64,000 bases of DNA from a virus. Of the stretch, positions 17,370 to 26,249 are shown piece after piece. The notes under the pieces were generated by a model. It ran no database searches, was not told the origin of the DNA, and worked only from the letters and a program-made list of their open reading frames with translations. Within the stretch, counting starts at the first letter, position 1. Every line of letters starts with the position of its first letter. A program made the translations under genes and the position numbers. The DNA lies in the IMG/VR virus record IMGVR_UViG_3300024346_000018, positions 1 to 64,000 of that record; one strand, 5' to 3'.

Positions 17370-18608
17370 TTATTTATTATAAATATAATTTTTTGATTTT
17401 TTTGTAGTTTTTGTTACTGACTTAATGGTATTTAAGACATTTTTATCTATCAAATCTGGATGTATCCACCAATCTTCAAATGAAGATTTACCATCTGTAG
17501 ATATATCATTTACAATTAATTCATATCCTTTAGATTTTAAATATTTTCTTGACTTATCACGATATGATTTTGTTTCATCACAATAATGATCATGTTCGTA
17601 TGTTATTACTGCAAATCGATATTTTTCAAATGGGATTTGTAGTAAGGCTTCAAATGTATTACGAGGTGGCTCACAATCTAATTGCAAATAATCCCAATCA
17701 TTTCCCCAATTTGTATCACTTAATATTTTATCATAATTAGCAACCGTAGCATCTTGTAATAAACAAAAATTATCTCTTATACCGTTAAACTTGTTTACTA
17801 AATTATTATCAATTTCTAATGATACTCCTTTCCAATTGAAGTCCTTTTCTAAAATGTAAGTATTAGAATGAACAATAGGTTCGTGTGCACCGATTTCTAA
17901 ATATTTTCCATTTGTTTTTCCATTCAATGCCATTAATACAAACATATCTTGAAAAACTTGGGATTGATTATTTTTTATTTTTTCTACTCCGTTAAATTTA
18001 AATCTTAAGTCATTTAATTTTGTAGAATCATAATATGATGGTTTCTCCCAATCTCCATTCCCCCATAAAAATGTAAGATTTCTTTTTACTGAATCAATAT
18101 GGGTTTGAATCATTGGTTCATTATGATGTAAATCTAAAAATAAATTTAAAGATTCATCTATACGTCCTATCCACCACGAACATACAGCTTTTTCAAATTT
18201 AAAACCATATTTACCTGGGTATTCTACATCTATGTTTAATGAAGGTAAATCAAATTGACATACAGATTCAGCTAATGAAGATATAGTATATGATTCTTGA
18301 TATTCTTTACTCCATTCATATAAACGTGAAAGTAAAAAATAAGCTTCGGGACGTTTTGGTGAATGTGATATAGCATGTAAGTATAATCCTTTAGTTGAAA
18401 ATATACGATCAGCTTGTTTTTCTAAACACAATCCAGCTCTAAGTAATGATGAGTAAACTAAATCACTATCTGATTCAGTTATTCTTAAATAATAAGTTAA
18501 AGCAGATGCTGTTTGGTTTTGATCATAATATAAATTAGCTAAATCAAATATAACTTTATCATTATACGGATCATCTATAAATTTATTTAATGCTTGTTGA
18601 ATGCTCAT
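17370..18608 (-). CDS. TPR-like repeat protein fused to FkbM-type methyltransferase
   Basis: This 412-residue protein has an N-terminal half (about 1-170) of paired helices with TPR-like spacing, such as IFDLANLYYDQNQTASALTY. The C-terminal half has KYLEIGAHEPIVHSNTYILE, then VSLEID and WDYLQLDCEP, which match the SAM-binding motifs of FkbM-family methyltransferases, with a C-terminal HYCDETKSYRDKSRKYL segment. FkbM enzymes usually O-methylate sugars or small molecules. The gene overlaps the GH130-like gene by 4 bases, so the products are probably made together. The target is unknown; a phage fibre or envelope glycan would fit the context. Confidence 0.75.
   Translation of the reverse strand: MSIQQALNKFIDDPYNDKVIFDLANLYYDQNQTASALTYYLRITESDSDLVYSSLLRAGLCLEKQADRIFSTKGLYLHAISHSPKRPEAYFLLSRLYEWSKEYQESYTISSLAESVCQFDLPSLNIDVEYPGKYGFKFEKAVCSWWIGRIDESLNLFLDLHHNEPMIQTHIDSVKRNLTFLWGNGDWEKPSYYDSTKLNDLRFKFNGVEKIKNNQSQVFQDMFVLMALNGKTNGKYLEIGAHEPIVHSNTYILEKDFNWKGVSLEIDNNLVNKFNGIRDNFCLLQDATVANYDKILSDTNWGNDWDYLQLDCEPPRNTFEALLQIPFEKYRFAVITYEHDHYCDETKSYRDKSRKYLKSKGYELIVNDISTDGKSSFEDWWIHPDLIDKNVLNTIKSVTKTTKKSKNYIYNK
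17378..17386 (-). promoter_or_regulatory. candidate late promoter within enzyme cassette end
   Basis: The coding-strand motif ATATTTATA is 20 bases from the start of the 159-residue gene and overlaps the last codons of the methyltransferase gene. Confidence 0.55.
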
Positions 18609-19576
18609 ATTCCTGATAATGTTTTAAAATAATTTAAAGGTATGTTTAGTAAATAAGCAGCATTGTCTTCATATCCAAACGAAACTAATACATTATCATC
18701 TTTTACAGCTAATCCACAACAAAATTCAATATAACCAGTCATAAAATCAAATTCATCACTTGTATTTACTACATTCCAATCTTTATCCCACGTTACTATT
18801 CTATGTCGGTAAGTAGCTTCTTTATTATTATTTTTATTTTGCCATAAATCAACTTCATGTGTTATTGCTACTCGATAATCACCAATAGTTATAACTTGAC
18901 TTCCACCTCGTATATCGCGTTTAGTAGAATATGGCTTACCTAAAAATACTTGCTTGCATGTTTTATTAATTGGATCTACCTTAACAATTTCTGTTGGATT
19001 AGTCCATTTAACAAAATGATATGGCATATCTAAAATTGGCATCCAGTTTTTTTCACAATATGAATCGTTAGTAAATGGAGAAGGAATTCTAAATCGACTT
19101 ATTTCTGTTACTTTATTATCTAGAATTTTTATTTCTGATAATTCCATTCGGCCTTCACCATTTGTTTTAGTATCTCGTCTTACCCCACACACGTATAATT
19201 TATTATCCCATCTAACTAAACGAGCATCTTCTAAACCAACAAATTCCCAAACTGGTGTTATATCATATCTTGATGTATCTATTTTATTAAATAAATCTAT
19301 TAATAAATCATCATCTAATGAACAAAAATAATTAGTTGTTCTTAGTGTTATGTCGTTTTCTGGGTTTAGGTATGCTAATGGGCCATATCGATTTTCAAAT
19401 TTACCTCTAGTATGATATAGTGTATATTGTACGTGGCGTAAATTTAAAATTAATTTTCCATTATCATTAAAAATGGATGGATTCATTAATCCAGTTCCGT
19501 TTGTATCGGGATGAGAAATAATAAGGGGTACAATATTACCCCCATTTTTTATAACTTGTTTTGATAAATTTTTCAT
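18605..19576 (-). CDS. GH130-like beta-propeller protein
   Basis: This 323-residue protein has a five-bladed beta-propeller type pattern of repeated short beta hairpins. VGLEDARLVRWDNKLYVCGV (near 113-132), KNWMPI, RGGSQVI and TGYIEFCCGLAV are like those of GH130 mannoside phosphorylases/hydrolases. No signal peptide is present. Family knowledge: GH130 enzymes act on beta-mannosides, but the group also includes diverged members of unknown activity, and I cannot confirm the catalytic aspartate. It is one base from the 2OG oxygenase gene and overlaps the methyltransferase gene. A role in processing sugars on fibres or host surface is inferred. Confidence 0.65.
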   Translation of the reverse strand: MKNLSKQVIKNGGNIVPLIISHPDTNGTGLMNPSIFNDNGKLILNLRHVQYTLYHTRGKFENRYGPLAYLNPENDITLRTTNYFCSLDDDLLIDLFNKIDTSRYDITPVWEFVGLEDARLVRWDNKLYVCGVRRDTKTNGEGRMELSEIKILDNKVTEISRFRIPSPFTNDSYCEKNWMPILDMPYHFVKWTNPTEIVKVDPINKTCKQVFLGKPYSTKRDIRGGSQVITIGDYRVAITHEVDLWQNKNNNKEATYRHRIVTWDKDWNVVNTSDEFDFMTGYIEFCCGLAVKDDNVLVSFGYEDNAAYLLNIPLNYFKTLSGI

Positions 19577-19577
19577 C

Positions 19578-20159
19578 TTATTTATAAGAACTCCCTCCCA
19601 TCCATAAAACTAAACTTTTACGAGTGCCTTTAGTTATGGGTGTTACCCGATGCATTAAAAATGATGGGAATAAAATTGCACATCCTTGTTTACGCTCTAC
19701 TTTTTGAAAATCACCTCCAGCCCATATTTCAAAATCACCACCTTCATACTTATTTGGGTCTGATAATTGAATAGAACAGCTAATTTTTCTATCATTAATA
19801 CTTCCTGGTCCTATATCAATATGCCAATCATAATGACCACCACCTTCATAATAAACTGTGTATTGGATAGCATCTATTACTGAATGTAAGTTGAATTTCC
19901 ACATTTCATTGTTTGCTTCTATAGCTAATTTGCATATTTTTTCATATACCCAAAATGATCTTTCATTATTGTGTAGCCATTTTATATTAGATTTACGAAT
20001 ATTATTATTTTCTCCGATAATTGTAGCTTCTTGGAATGGATATAATTCTTGTAAATTATTAATCCATTCTAATTCTTTAGCATTAAATGCATCTTCGATA
20101 ACATAATATCTTGTTTGGTCGATTGATTGATCCCTTGGAAATACTAATTTATTCTCCAT
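19578..20159 (-). CDS. 2-oxoglutarate/Fe(II) dioxygenase, prolyl-hydroxylase-like
   Basis: This 193-residue protein contains the full iron and 2-oxoglutarate binding set of the PKHD/prolyl 4-hydroxylase fold: His113-Ile-Asp115 (DWHIDIGPGS), distal His170 (FLMHRVTPI) and Arg180 (KGTRKSLVLW). The double-stranded beta-helix core runs from about 100 to 190. Such enzymes hydroxylate proline, lysine or small substrates. The gene overlaps the membrane-protein gene upstream by 11 bases and lies one base from the GH130-like gene. About 3.7 kb upstream in the same direction lies a collagen-like fibre rich in Gly-Pro-Thr, an attractive but unproven substrate. Confidence 0.85.
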   Translation of the reverse strand: MENKLVFPRDQSIDQTRYYVIEDAFNAKELEWINNLQELYPFQEATIIGENNNIRKSNIKWLHNNERSFWVYEKICKLAIEANNEMWKFNLHSVIDAIQYTVYYEGGGHYDWHIDIGPGSINDRKISCSIQLSDPNKYEGGDFEIWAGGDFQKVERKQGCAILFPSFLMHRVTPITKGTRKSLVLWMGGSSYK

Positions 20160-20487
20160 ATAAATGTTTAATAATGATTGTTAATGAAATGCAAATCCAT
20201 ATTGTATTAAATAAAATTAATGTTGGTAATGATTTTCTCATTGATGCCCAAATTAATGAGGATGATGTTGCTAATGTTAAAAAATGCATATACCATAATT
20301 CAATACCAAATATCAATCCGGGAACGATGATAATTGCTTTTGCCATCCATGAGCAAAATTCGATCGTATTATAATCAGTCCAGTATTTTTTATCAAAATA
20401 CATTTGGTACCGATTTAATATTTTATCATAACCAATAACAAAATATAATAAAGACAGGTAGGTAATAAAAATAATTGGGTAGATCAT
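20149..20487 (-). CDS. small multi-pass membrane protein
   Basis: This 112-residue hydrophobic protein has about three to four predicted membrane segments: residues 2-18 (IYPIIFITYLSLLYFVIG), about 48-64 (MAKAIIIVPGLIFGIELW), 66-80 and 88-107 (PTLILFNTIWICISLTIII). No cysteine or catalytic motif is present. It is coupled to the 2OG oxygenase by an 11-base overlap and lies 18 bases after the halogenase. The co-location suggests it belongs to the same cassette, possibly as a membrane anchor or transporter; function is unknown. Confidence 0.65.
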   Translation of the reverse strand: MIYPIIFITYLSLLYFVIGYDKILNRYQMYFDKKYWTDYNTIEFCSWMAKAIIIVPGLIFGIELWYMHFLTLATSSSLIWASMRKSLPTLILFNTIWICISLTIIIKHLYGE

Positions 20488-20505
20488 AACGTATTTTTAT
20501 AAATT

Positions 20506-22071
20506 TTATAACTCTAACATATATTCAATGAATACACTATGCTTCATAAACATATGCTCATTTAATAACATATTTACTTTAAATTTACTACGGTGTATTG
20601 CCATTTCTTCTCGTCGCATATCAGATAACATAGCTTCTAAACATTCAACTGCAATTTTTGGTTGCAGTAATTTTAAACCTGCAAGAATTGAATACCAACT
20701 TGGAATACCATATGCTAATAATTTACGTCTTGATGTTAAAAACATCTCATCTGGAATTGTTACTTCACATTCATCTAATAATTCTTTAACACGTTCAGGT
20801 ATTTTATTTTTGTCCCTGAATTCAGTCCAAAATTTACTTGTTGATCTTTGAGTTAAATAATGGGTGTAAATAAATTCCATATTTTCTCCATTTATAGAAC
20901 GCATTCGTTCATTATATCGATCAATATAAAATTGCTTTCTGATGATAGCTCCTAAGTTATTATCTAAATATGATGTAAGAGCTATAACTTGAAGCATAAT
21001 TGATGTAGCCTCTAAAGGTTCGATAAAACCAGACGATAAGCCAATAGCAACACAATTTTTTACCCATGGAGTTTCATACATACCAGCTTCAAAGTCAAAT
21101 TCTTTTCCCCACTTAATATCGGTTCCGAATTTTTGAATTATTTCTTCTTTAGCTTCTTCAACGGTTATATAATCTGAGTCAAAAACATACCCACATCCGA
21201 ATCTATCTTGAATAGGTATTTTCCAAACCCAACCACATTCCATTGCTATTGATTCTGTATATGGAGGAATTTCATCTAAATCATCTAAATCCATAAAGAA
21301 ACCAATAGCTTTCTTCATTGGTAGGTGTTCTTTATATGATATCCATTTTGATTTATATAATCCACCAATAATTAATCTTTTAAATCCAGAGCAATCAAAT
21401 ACAAAATCGGATTTTATTTCTTCTCCTTTTTTAGTTGTGATGTATTTAATGTATTCATTTTCATCTAATACAAAATCAACTACTTCATCATCAATATGGA
21501 CTATTTCTCGTTTAAGAGCAACTTCCTTTAAATAATTAGCTAATAACACAGCATCAAAATGAACAGCATGTGATCCCATTTGATCTAAATGGGATTTAGC
21601 ATTATCTAATTTATTGTTAATGTTTTGGTTTGGTGTGTATTTTACTCTATTAGATTTATTAAGTTTAGAATCAATAAAGATTTCATTAAGATTTCTACCA
21701 TACCCTACAGGTTCTAAAGCAAGACCTGGTAGCATTTGGCCAGTAGGATTGTCAAATTTAAATGGATTGAAATTATCGTGATTAGCAAATCCATGGAAAT
21801 ACGACTCTCCATCTCCATTCCAATTAGTAAATTCAATACCATTTTTAACAGTTGCTTTAGCATATTTAAATAAACCCTCAAATGGTATCCCTAAATTCTC
21901 TAAGGCAGCTAGTACATTAGGAGTAGTACCTTCACCAGCACCTAATATTCCGATATCAGAACTTGAAATTACTCTTACTTTAGTAAATGGATAATATTTT
22001 TGAAGATAAAGTGCAGTTAACCACCCTGCGGTTCCTGAACCTACTACTGTAAAATTGTAAATTTGTGACAT
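20506..22071 (-). CDS. flavin-dependent halogenase (tryptophan-halogenase family)
   Basis: This 521-residue protein fits the flavin-dependent halogenase family. The FAD-binding GSGTAGW is at 11-17. The family lysine that forms the chloramine intermediate appears as Lys76 in KATVKNGIEFTNW. The diagnostic W-x-W-x-I-P motif is at 281-286 (GWVWKIPIQD). SSGFIEPLEATSI, with the family glutamate, lies near 350. Length matches the family (about 500-540 aa). These enzymes use FADH2, O2 and halide to halogenate indoles, phenols or other electron-rich compounds. A viral member (VirX1, from a cyanophage) is known from the literature as I recall it. No flavin reductase is seen nearby, so host reductase would supply FADH2. 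Substrate unknown. Confidence 0.88.
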   Translation of the reverse strand: MSQIYNFTVVGSGTAGWLTALYLQKYYPFTKVRVISSSDIGILGAGEGTTPNVLAALENLGIPFEGLFKYAKATVKNGIEFTNWNGDGESYFHGFANHDNFNPFKFDNPTGQMLPGLALEPVGYGRNLNEIFIDSKLNKSNRVKYTPNQNINNKLDNAKSHLDQMGSHAVHFDAVLLANYLKEVALKREIVHIDDEVVDFVLDENEYIKYITTKKGEEIKSDFVFDCSGFKRLIIGGLYKSKWISYKEHLPMKKAIGFFMDLDDLDEIPPYTESIAMECGWVWKIPIQDRFGCGYVFDSDYITVEEAKEEIIQKFGTDIKWGKEFDFEAGMYETPWVKNCVAIGLSSGFIEPLEATSIMLQVIALTSYLDNNLGAIIRKQFYIDRYNERMRSINGENMEFIYTHYLTQRSTSKFWTEFRDKNKIPERVKELLDECEVTIPDEMFLTSRRKLLAYGIPSWYSILAGLKLLQPKIAVECLEAMLSDMRREEMAIHRSKFKVNMLLNEHMFMKHSVFIEYMLEL

Positions 22072-22085
22072 AACTTATTTTTATT

Positions 22086-22514
22086 TTATACTTGTGGGGG
22101 TAGATTATGTGGTGCTGAGTCTTGAGGGAAGATATCAGTTAACGGGATTACATTCCATTGTTGTGTTATTTTATTCCATTTTGGAATTTCTATTGCTTCA
22201 TTATAACTAGGAACTGGAATTGGGTATTCCCACATAAATGTTGTAGTATTTAATATTACTTGATCATTTGGTCTTTGTGAATGAAATACATCATGTTCTT
22301 CATTATACACACCACCTATTCTAGCGTAATTTGCTCTTAATGGATTATCTCCAAATTTATGCTCATTAGCAAAAGTATTATATGATGTTTGAATCCATCT
22401 TCCTTCAAAACCGATTGCATTTAAGTATTCTTCACCACGATGTTCTTCTTCATCGGGTACTTTTAATATATTGACTACAATATTATTTTCGTCTATTTTT
22501 GCAAAATGTGCCAT
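22086..22514 (-). CDS. phage conserved protein, fibre-region accessory
   Basis: This 142-residue protein begins MAHFAKIDENNIVVNILKVP, a sequence style I recognise from many T4-like aquatic phages, where it appears next to tail-fibre genes. It is beta-rich and hydrophilic and lacks catalytic motifs. It lies 6 bases after the glycine-rich adhesin and 14 bases before the halogenase. A structural or fibre-assembly role is plausible from context only. Confidence 0.65.
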   Translation of the reverse strand: MAHFAKIDENNIVVNILKVPDEEEHRGEEYLNAIGFEGRWIQTSYNTFANEHKFGDNPLRANYARIGGVYNEEHDVFHSQRPNDQVILNTTTFMWEYPIPVPSYNEAIEIPKWNKITQQWNVIPLTDIFPQDSAPHNLPPQV

Positions 22515-22520
22515 ATTATT

Positions 22521-23528
22521 TTACGTCGAAAATGTGCCTGAACTATTGAATGTATGATATGTATAACCACCACCTGAAGATATACTTCCACCATTACAAA
22601 CTTGACCTCCAGCGTATCTAACTCTTACAATGCCCGAACCTCCACTACCATTTCTTCCAGGAGCACCAACGTGAGCTATACCACCTCCACCACCTCCAGT
22701 GTTTGCACCTCCTGGATCTGATGATTGCCATACGTTATCATAATTATTTCCACCACTTGATGCTCCTTTTCCACCACCACCTGCACCTCCAGGAGCAGAC
22801 CAGTTCCAATCCCAGTTACCTCCTCCTCCACCACCTCCATAATAAGCACCAAAATCATTTACGTATCTTCCATCACCACCTCGACCACCTATAGGATCAC
22901 CTAAACAAGTATTTGCTCCAGTAGCTCCAGTTCCTCCACCTCCGCCACCTCCAGCTTGACAATTTGCATTACCTCCTGGATTACCAAATCCTCCTGGGTA
23001 TGAGGGTAGTCCTTGTTTTCCATTATTTCCTTGATTTCCATTTATACCACCACCACCTCCACACCCACCATTTTCACCAATACCTAAATCTACCCCTTTA
23101 GCGTCGCCATAACTAGATCCACCACCACCACCACCATTTATAGAGATACCTCCAAAATTACAATCACCTCCATTAGCTCCTTTATCATTATCATCTACCC
23201 ATCGTGAACCAGCAAATGCACCACCTCCACTAACACCAACACCAAATGAACTACATCTACTTACTGCGTATGAGGACAAATGAACCTGACCTCCGGCTCC
23301 ACCTCCACCACCACCACCTGGCCATCCTCCACCTCCACCACCACCTGCGGCTTGTACCATTAAGGCAATAGTGACTGTATTAGAATATCCAAAAAATTCA
23401 CTCATTGAGTCAGAAGTACCCTTTCCAGCCTTAGAACTCAATGATCGTAATGAATAAGAACTACCACAGTTTATTAACTCATTTCTAATTTGTGATATTG
23501 AAATTGCTCCTGAACCTTGTAATGCCAT
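22521..23528 (-). CDS. glycine-rich tail fibre adhesin
   Basis: This 335-residue protein has a conserved phage fibre N-terminus (MALQGSGAISISQIRNELIN). About 220 residues then contain many runs of four to eight glycines interspersed with variable polar loops (residues ~60-300). The C-terminal cap has GYTYHTFNSSGTFST. Polyglycine-sandwich adhesins such as gp38 of T2-like phages use glycine-rich motifs to frame receptor-binding loops. I infer an adhesin role by this similarity of composition. It is 43 bases downstream of a small fibre-associated gene. Confidence 0.75.
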   Translation of the reverse strand: MALQGSGAISISQIRNELINCGSSYSLRSLSSKAGKGTSDSMSEFFGYSNTVTIALMVQAAGGGGGGGWPGGGGGGGAGGQVHLSSYAVSRCSSFGVGVSGGGAFAGSRWVDDNDKGANGGDCNFGGISINGGGGGGSSYGDAKGVDLGIGENGGCGGGGGINGNQGNNGKQGLPSYPGGFGNPGGNANCQAGGGGGGGTGATGANTCLGDPIGGRGGDGRYVNDFGAYYGGGGGGGNWDWNWSAPGGAGGGGKGASSGGNNYDNVWQSSDPGGANTGGGGGGIAHVGAPGRNGSGGSGIVRVRYAGGQVCNGGSISSGGGYTYHTFNSSGTFST

Positions 23529-23571
23529 ATTATTATATAATAACTAGTAACGATAATTAAGAAATTTTATT

Positions 23572-23892
23572 TTAAACCCAAGGTAATGGAATACTTACTG
23601 TGGGGGGATTTTCAATAAAATTAATTTGGGTATCTACTCTAGATTGTAAATCAGATATATTTAATACTGATTCTAACCATAGAGTAACCATATTTTGTGT
23701 TAATTCATTATATGGAATAAAATCTTCGGATGTTGGAAGTGGCATAACACTATTACCAGAGATTTCACCTTGAGTACTTGTTGGACTCACTCCATTATAC
23801 GACCAATTGACTGTATTTACTACATTTGTTAATCCATCTATTGACGGTATTACTTCCATTGAATCTATAACCCAACTATATGTATTTGCCAT
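23572..23892 (-). CDS. phage conserved fibre-associated protein
   Basis: This 106-residue protein begins MANTYSWVIDSMEVIPSIDG. Its beta-rich core VVNTVNWSYNGVSPTSTQGE is of a type recurrent in aquatic T4-like phages near fibre genes. The sequence ends LPWV. It lies one base from the collagen-like fibre stop side and is probably co-translated with it. Function unknown; a fibre accessory or assembly role is inferred. Confidence 0.65.
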   Translation of the reverse strand: MANTYSWVIDSMEVIPSIDGLTNVVNTVNWSYNGVSPTSTQGEISGNSVMPLPTSEDFIPYNELTQNMVTLWLESVLNISDLQSRVDTQINFIENPPTVSIPLPWV

Positions 23893-23893
23893 A

Positions 23894-26017
23894 TTATTTA
23901 TTTTCTAATATATGTATTCTATTTTTTAATTCTTCGATTTGTTTTTGTTGTTCTTTTATACCTTCAATTAGTAAACCAACCATGTTGCCGTATGCAACAT
24001 TTTTGTGGCCTTTTTCATTTTCTGAAACAACTTCCGGTAATACTAATTCAACTTCTTGAGCAATTACTCCAGCAAATCTTTTATCAATATCTGCTTCAGC
24101 AACATCGGTTCTATTATATGTTACTCCATTAATTTGAGATATTTTTGATATTGCGTTTTCAATAGGAGTAATATTTGATTTTACTCTAATATCTGAATAT
24201 GCAGTAACATCATAAATTGCTGTTATATTTCCGCCAAATTGAGCGTTATTGTTTTCTAAGTTAATTTCCAACGGCCAATAACCATTATATGTAGCCCATG
24301 TTTGAGTATTATTTCCGTTACCTCTTAGTACATACCATATATTACTATTACAATGTATCATTGAAGAGCGGTTATCCGTATCTTGTAGATAAATTGTTGG
24401 TGATGTATTATTAATAACTACATTGGCAGAAGATGAGAATGTACCTGTTGGGCCAGTTGGTCCAGTTGGACCTGTTGGACCAGGACTACCTGTTCCTGTA
24501 GTACCCTGAGCACCTGTTGTTCCTTGTCTACCTTGTATACCTTGAGCACCTTGAGCACCAGCAGCACCTTGAGCACCAGCTGGTCCTGTTGGACCTGTAG
24601 TACCAGTTGCACCTTGAGCTCCGGTTGGACCTGTAGGACCTGTTGTACCTGTTGTACCTTGAGCTCCAGTTGGTCCAGTTGGACCAGTGGTTCCTTGAGC
24701 TCCAGTTGGTCCTGTTGGACCAGTAGTACCAGTTGCACCTTGAGATCCAGTTGGACCAGTTGGTCCTGTAGGACCTAATGGTCCTGTTGGTCCTAATGGA
24801 CCAGTTGGTCCTGTTGTTCCTGTAGTTCCTTGAGCACCAGCTGGACCTGTAGGACCTGGTGATCCTGTAGTTCCTGTTGTACCCTGAGCACCAGCTGGTC
24901 CTGTTGGACCTAATGGTCCTGTTGGACCTGTAGTTCCAGTAGTACCTTGCGAGCCAGTTGGACCTGCAGGTCCAGTAGAACCTTGAGATCCAGTTGGTCC
25001 TGTGGTACCTGTAGCACCTTGAGCACCAGTTGGTCCTGTAGGACCTGTTAAACCAGTTGGTCCTGTATTACCTGTTGTACCTGTTGTACCTTGTGAACCC
25101 GTTGGACCTGTTGGTCCAGTAGTTCCTGTTGTACCTTGGGATCCTGTTGGTCCTGGAGATCCATTTGCACCAGTTGTACCTTGAGCTCCAGCGGGTCCTG
25201 TAGGACCAGTAGTTCCTGTAGCGCCTTGAGATCCTGTTGGACCCGTTGGTCCTGTTAATCCTGTTGGTCCAGTTGGACCATTTGCTCCAGTAGTACCTTG
25301 AGCTCCAGCTGGACCTGTAGGACCTAATGGGCCTGTTGAACCAGTAGTTCCTTGGGATCCTGTTGGACCTGTTGGTCCTGTATTACCTGTTGTACCTTGA
25401 GCTCCAGCGGGTCCTGTTGAACCAGTAGTACCTTGAGTACCTGTTGGGCCAGTAGGACCTGTTGTACCTTGGGCACCTGTTGGGCCAGTAGGACCTGTAG
25501 TACCTTGGGCACCTGTAGCACCTTGAGCACCATTTGCACCATTAGTACCTTGAGCACCTGTAGCACCTTGTAAACTTAAATTTGAACGGAATCTAATATT
25601 ACCTCCAGCGTCGGCAACTAATATATTTGTTTCTGTTGTACCGGATGGTACACCTGGGATTTGGAAACTTCCACTAACAGCTAATGAACCTGTTATTCCA
25701 ACAGACCCTGTAAATTGATGGGTATTTGCTGTTGTTGATCCATTACGAGTTGATCCAGTATTGAATTCGATGGATGATGTAATAACCTGTACATTAATTG
25801 TTTGGGCAGTTAATGTACCTCCAACTGTAAAGTTATTTGCAAATGAACTAGTAGCAGCAAATGATGCTGAATTAACAGACATAGATGATGTCTGATTAGC
25901 TAGTACAACACTAACTCCATTTAATGTAATACCGGATCCTGTTACTGTTAACGATCCGGAAACCACAACATTATTTTTCGCAATTATACCATTGCGCGAT
26001 ACAAATTCATTTGGCAT
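23894..26017 (-). CDS. collagen-like tail fibre with endosialidase-type chaperone domain
   Basis: This 707-residue protein has an N-terminal fibre region sharing the repeated [11 protein letters not shown] module with other fibre genes. About 380 residues of Gly-X-Y repeats follow (many Gly-Pro-Thr and Ala-Gln-Gly, roughly residues 150-530). The C-terminal region has [20 protein letters not shown] and [17 protein letters not shown], typical of the peptidase S74 intramolecular chaperone domain that trimerises and self-cleaves. A coiled-coil tail ends the protein. Prolines are mostly in the X position of the triplets. A promoter-like motif lies 39 bases upstream. Confidence 0.9.
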   Translation of the reverse strand: MPNEFVSRNGIIAKNNVVVSGSLTVTGSGITLNGVSVVLANQTSSMSVNSASFAATSSFANNFTVGGTLTAQTINVQVITSSIEFNTGSTRNGSTTANTHQFTGSVGITGSLAVSGSFQIPGVPSGTTETNILVADAGGNIRFRSNLSLQGATGAQGTNGANGAQGATGAQGTTGPTGPTGAQGTTGPTGPTGTQGTTGSTGPAGAQGTTGNTGPTGPTGSQGTTGSTGPLGPTGPAGAQGTTGANGPTGPTGLTGPTGPTGSQGATGTTGPTGPAGAQGTTGANGSPGPTGSQGTTGTTGPTGPTGSQGTTGTTGNTGPTGLTGPTGPTGAQGATGTTGPTGSQGSTGPAGPTGSQGTTGTTGPTGPLGPTGPAGAQGTTGTTGSPGPTGPAGAQGTTGTTGPTGPLGPTGPLGPTGPTGPTGSQGATGTTGPTGPTGAQGTTGPTGPTGAQGTTGTTGPTGPTGAQGATGTTGPTGPAGAQGAAGAQGAQGIQGRQGTTGAQGTTGTGSPGPTGPTGPTGPTGTFSSSANVVINNTSPTIYLQDTDNRSSMIHCNSNIWYVLRGNGNNTQTWATYNGYWPLEINLENNNAQFGGNITAIYDVTAYSDIRVKSNITPIENAISKISQINGVTYNRTDVAEADIDKRFAGVIAQEVELVLPEVVSENEKGHKNVAYGNMVGLLIEGIKEQQKQIEELKNRIHILENK
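24420..25575 (-). repeat. collagen-like Gly-X-Y repeat tract
   Basis: About 1.15 kb encodes near-continuous Gly-X-Y triplets dominated by [13 protein letters not shown]-type units, with 9-nt and longer DNA-level repetition. The repetition makes it prone to recombination and length change. All other frames here are low-complexity shadows. Confidence 0.9.
25680..25860 (-). repeat. shared fibre module, copy in collagen-like fibre gene
   Basis: The encoded module runs from the [16 protein letters not shown] type opening to [16 protein letters not shown]. It is the single copy in this gene of a module found eight times across four fibre genes. Confidence 0.8.
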
Positions 26018-26056
26018 ATTATTTACTTTAGTTCACTGTCCCTAAAGTGGGTCGTT

Positions 26057-26065
26057 TATAAATAT
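26057..26065 (-). promoter_or_regulatory. candidate late promoter upstream of collagen-like fibre
   Basis: The coding-strand motif ATATTTATA lies 39 bases from the start codon and overlaps the end of the 57-residue gene. Confidence 0.5.
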
Positions 26066-26238
26066 TATACTGATGCGACTCTGTATAGTCTGCCTTCAGT
26101 ATCGGCTGAAGTTAATTCATCAGCTTTAGCTTGTGCTTCAGCTTCTGTTTCGAATGTGAAGATTTCATCTTCGGGTGTTAATTGTTGTACCCAAATTGAA
26201 TCGTTACCTGGAATGAATTGTTTTTGAATTGTATACAT
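26065..26238 (-). CDS. small fibre-region protein
   Basis: A start at 26238 gives 57 residues beginning MYTIQKQFIPGNDSIWVQQL. The longer frame from 26283 would overlap the preceding fibre gene by 34 bases, whereas this start leaves 11 bases and has an AATAATATG-like leader. The protein is acidic (EDEIFTFETEAEAQAKADEL) and lacks known motifs. It may be a fibre assembly factor like other small proteins between fibre genes, but this is only positional. Confidence 0.65.
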   Translation of the reverse strand: MYTIQKQFIPGNDSIWVQQLTPEDEIFTFETEAEAQAKADELTSADTEGRLYRVASV

Positions 26239-26249
26239 ATTATTATTTG

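Noticed and set aside
24418-25566. Leu/Gln/Val-rich and Ser/Cys/Trp-rich frames in the collagen-like tract
   Set aside because: Alternative-frame translations of the Gly-X-Y repeat, purely low complexity.
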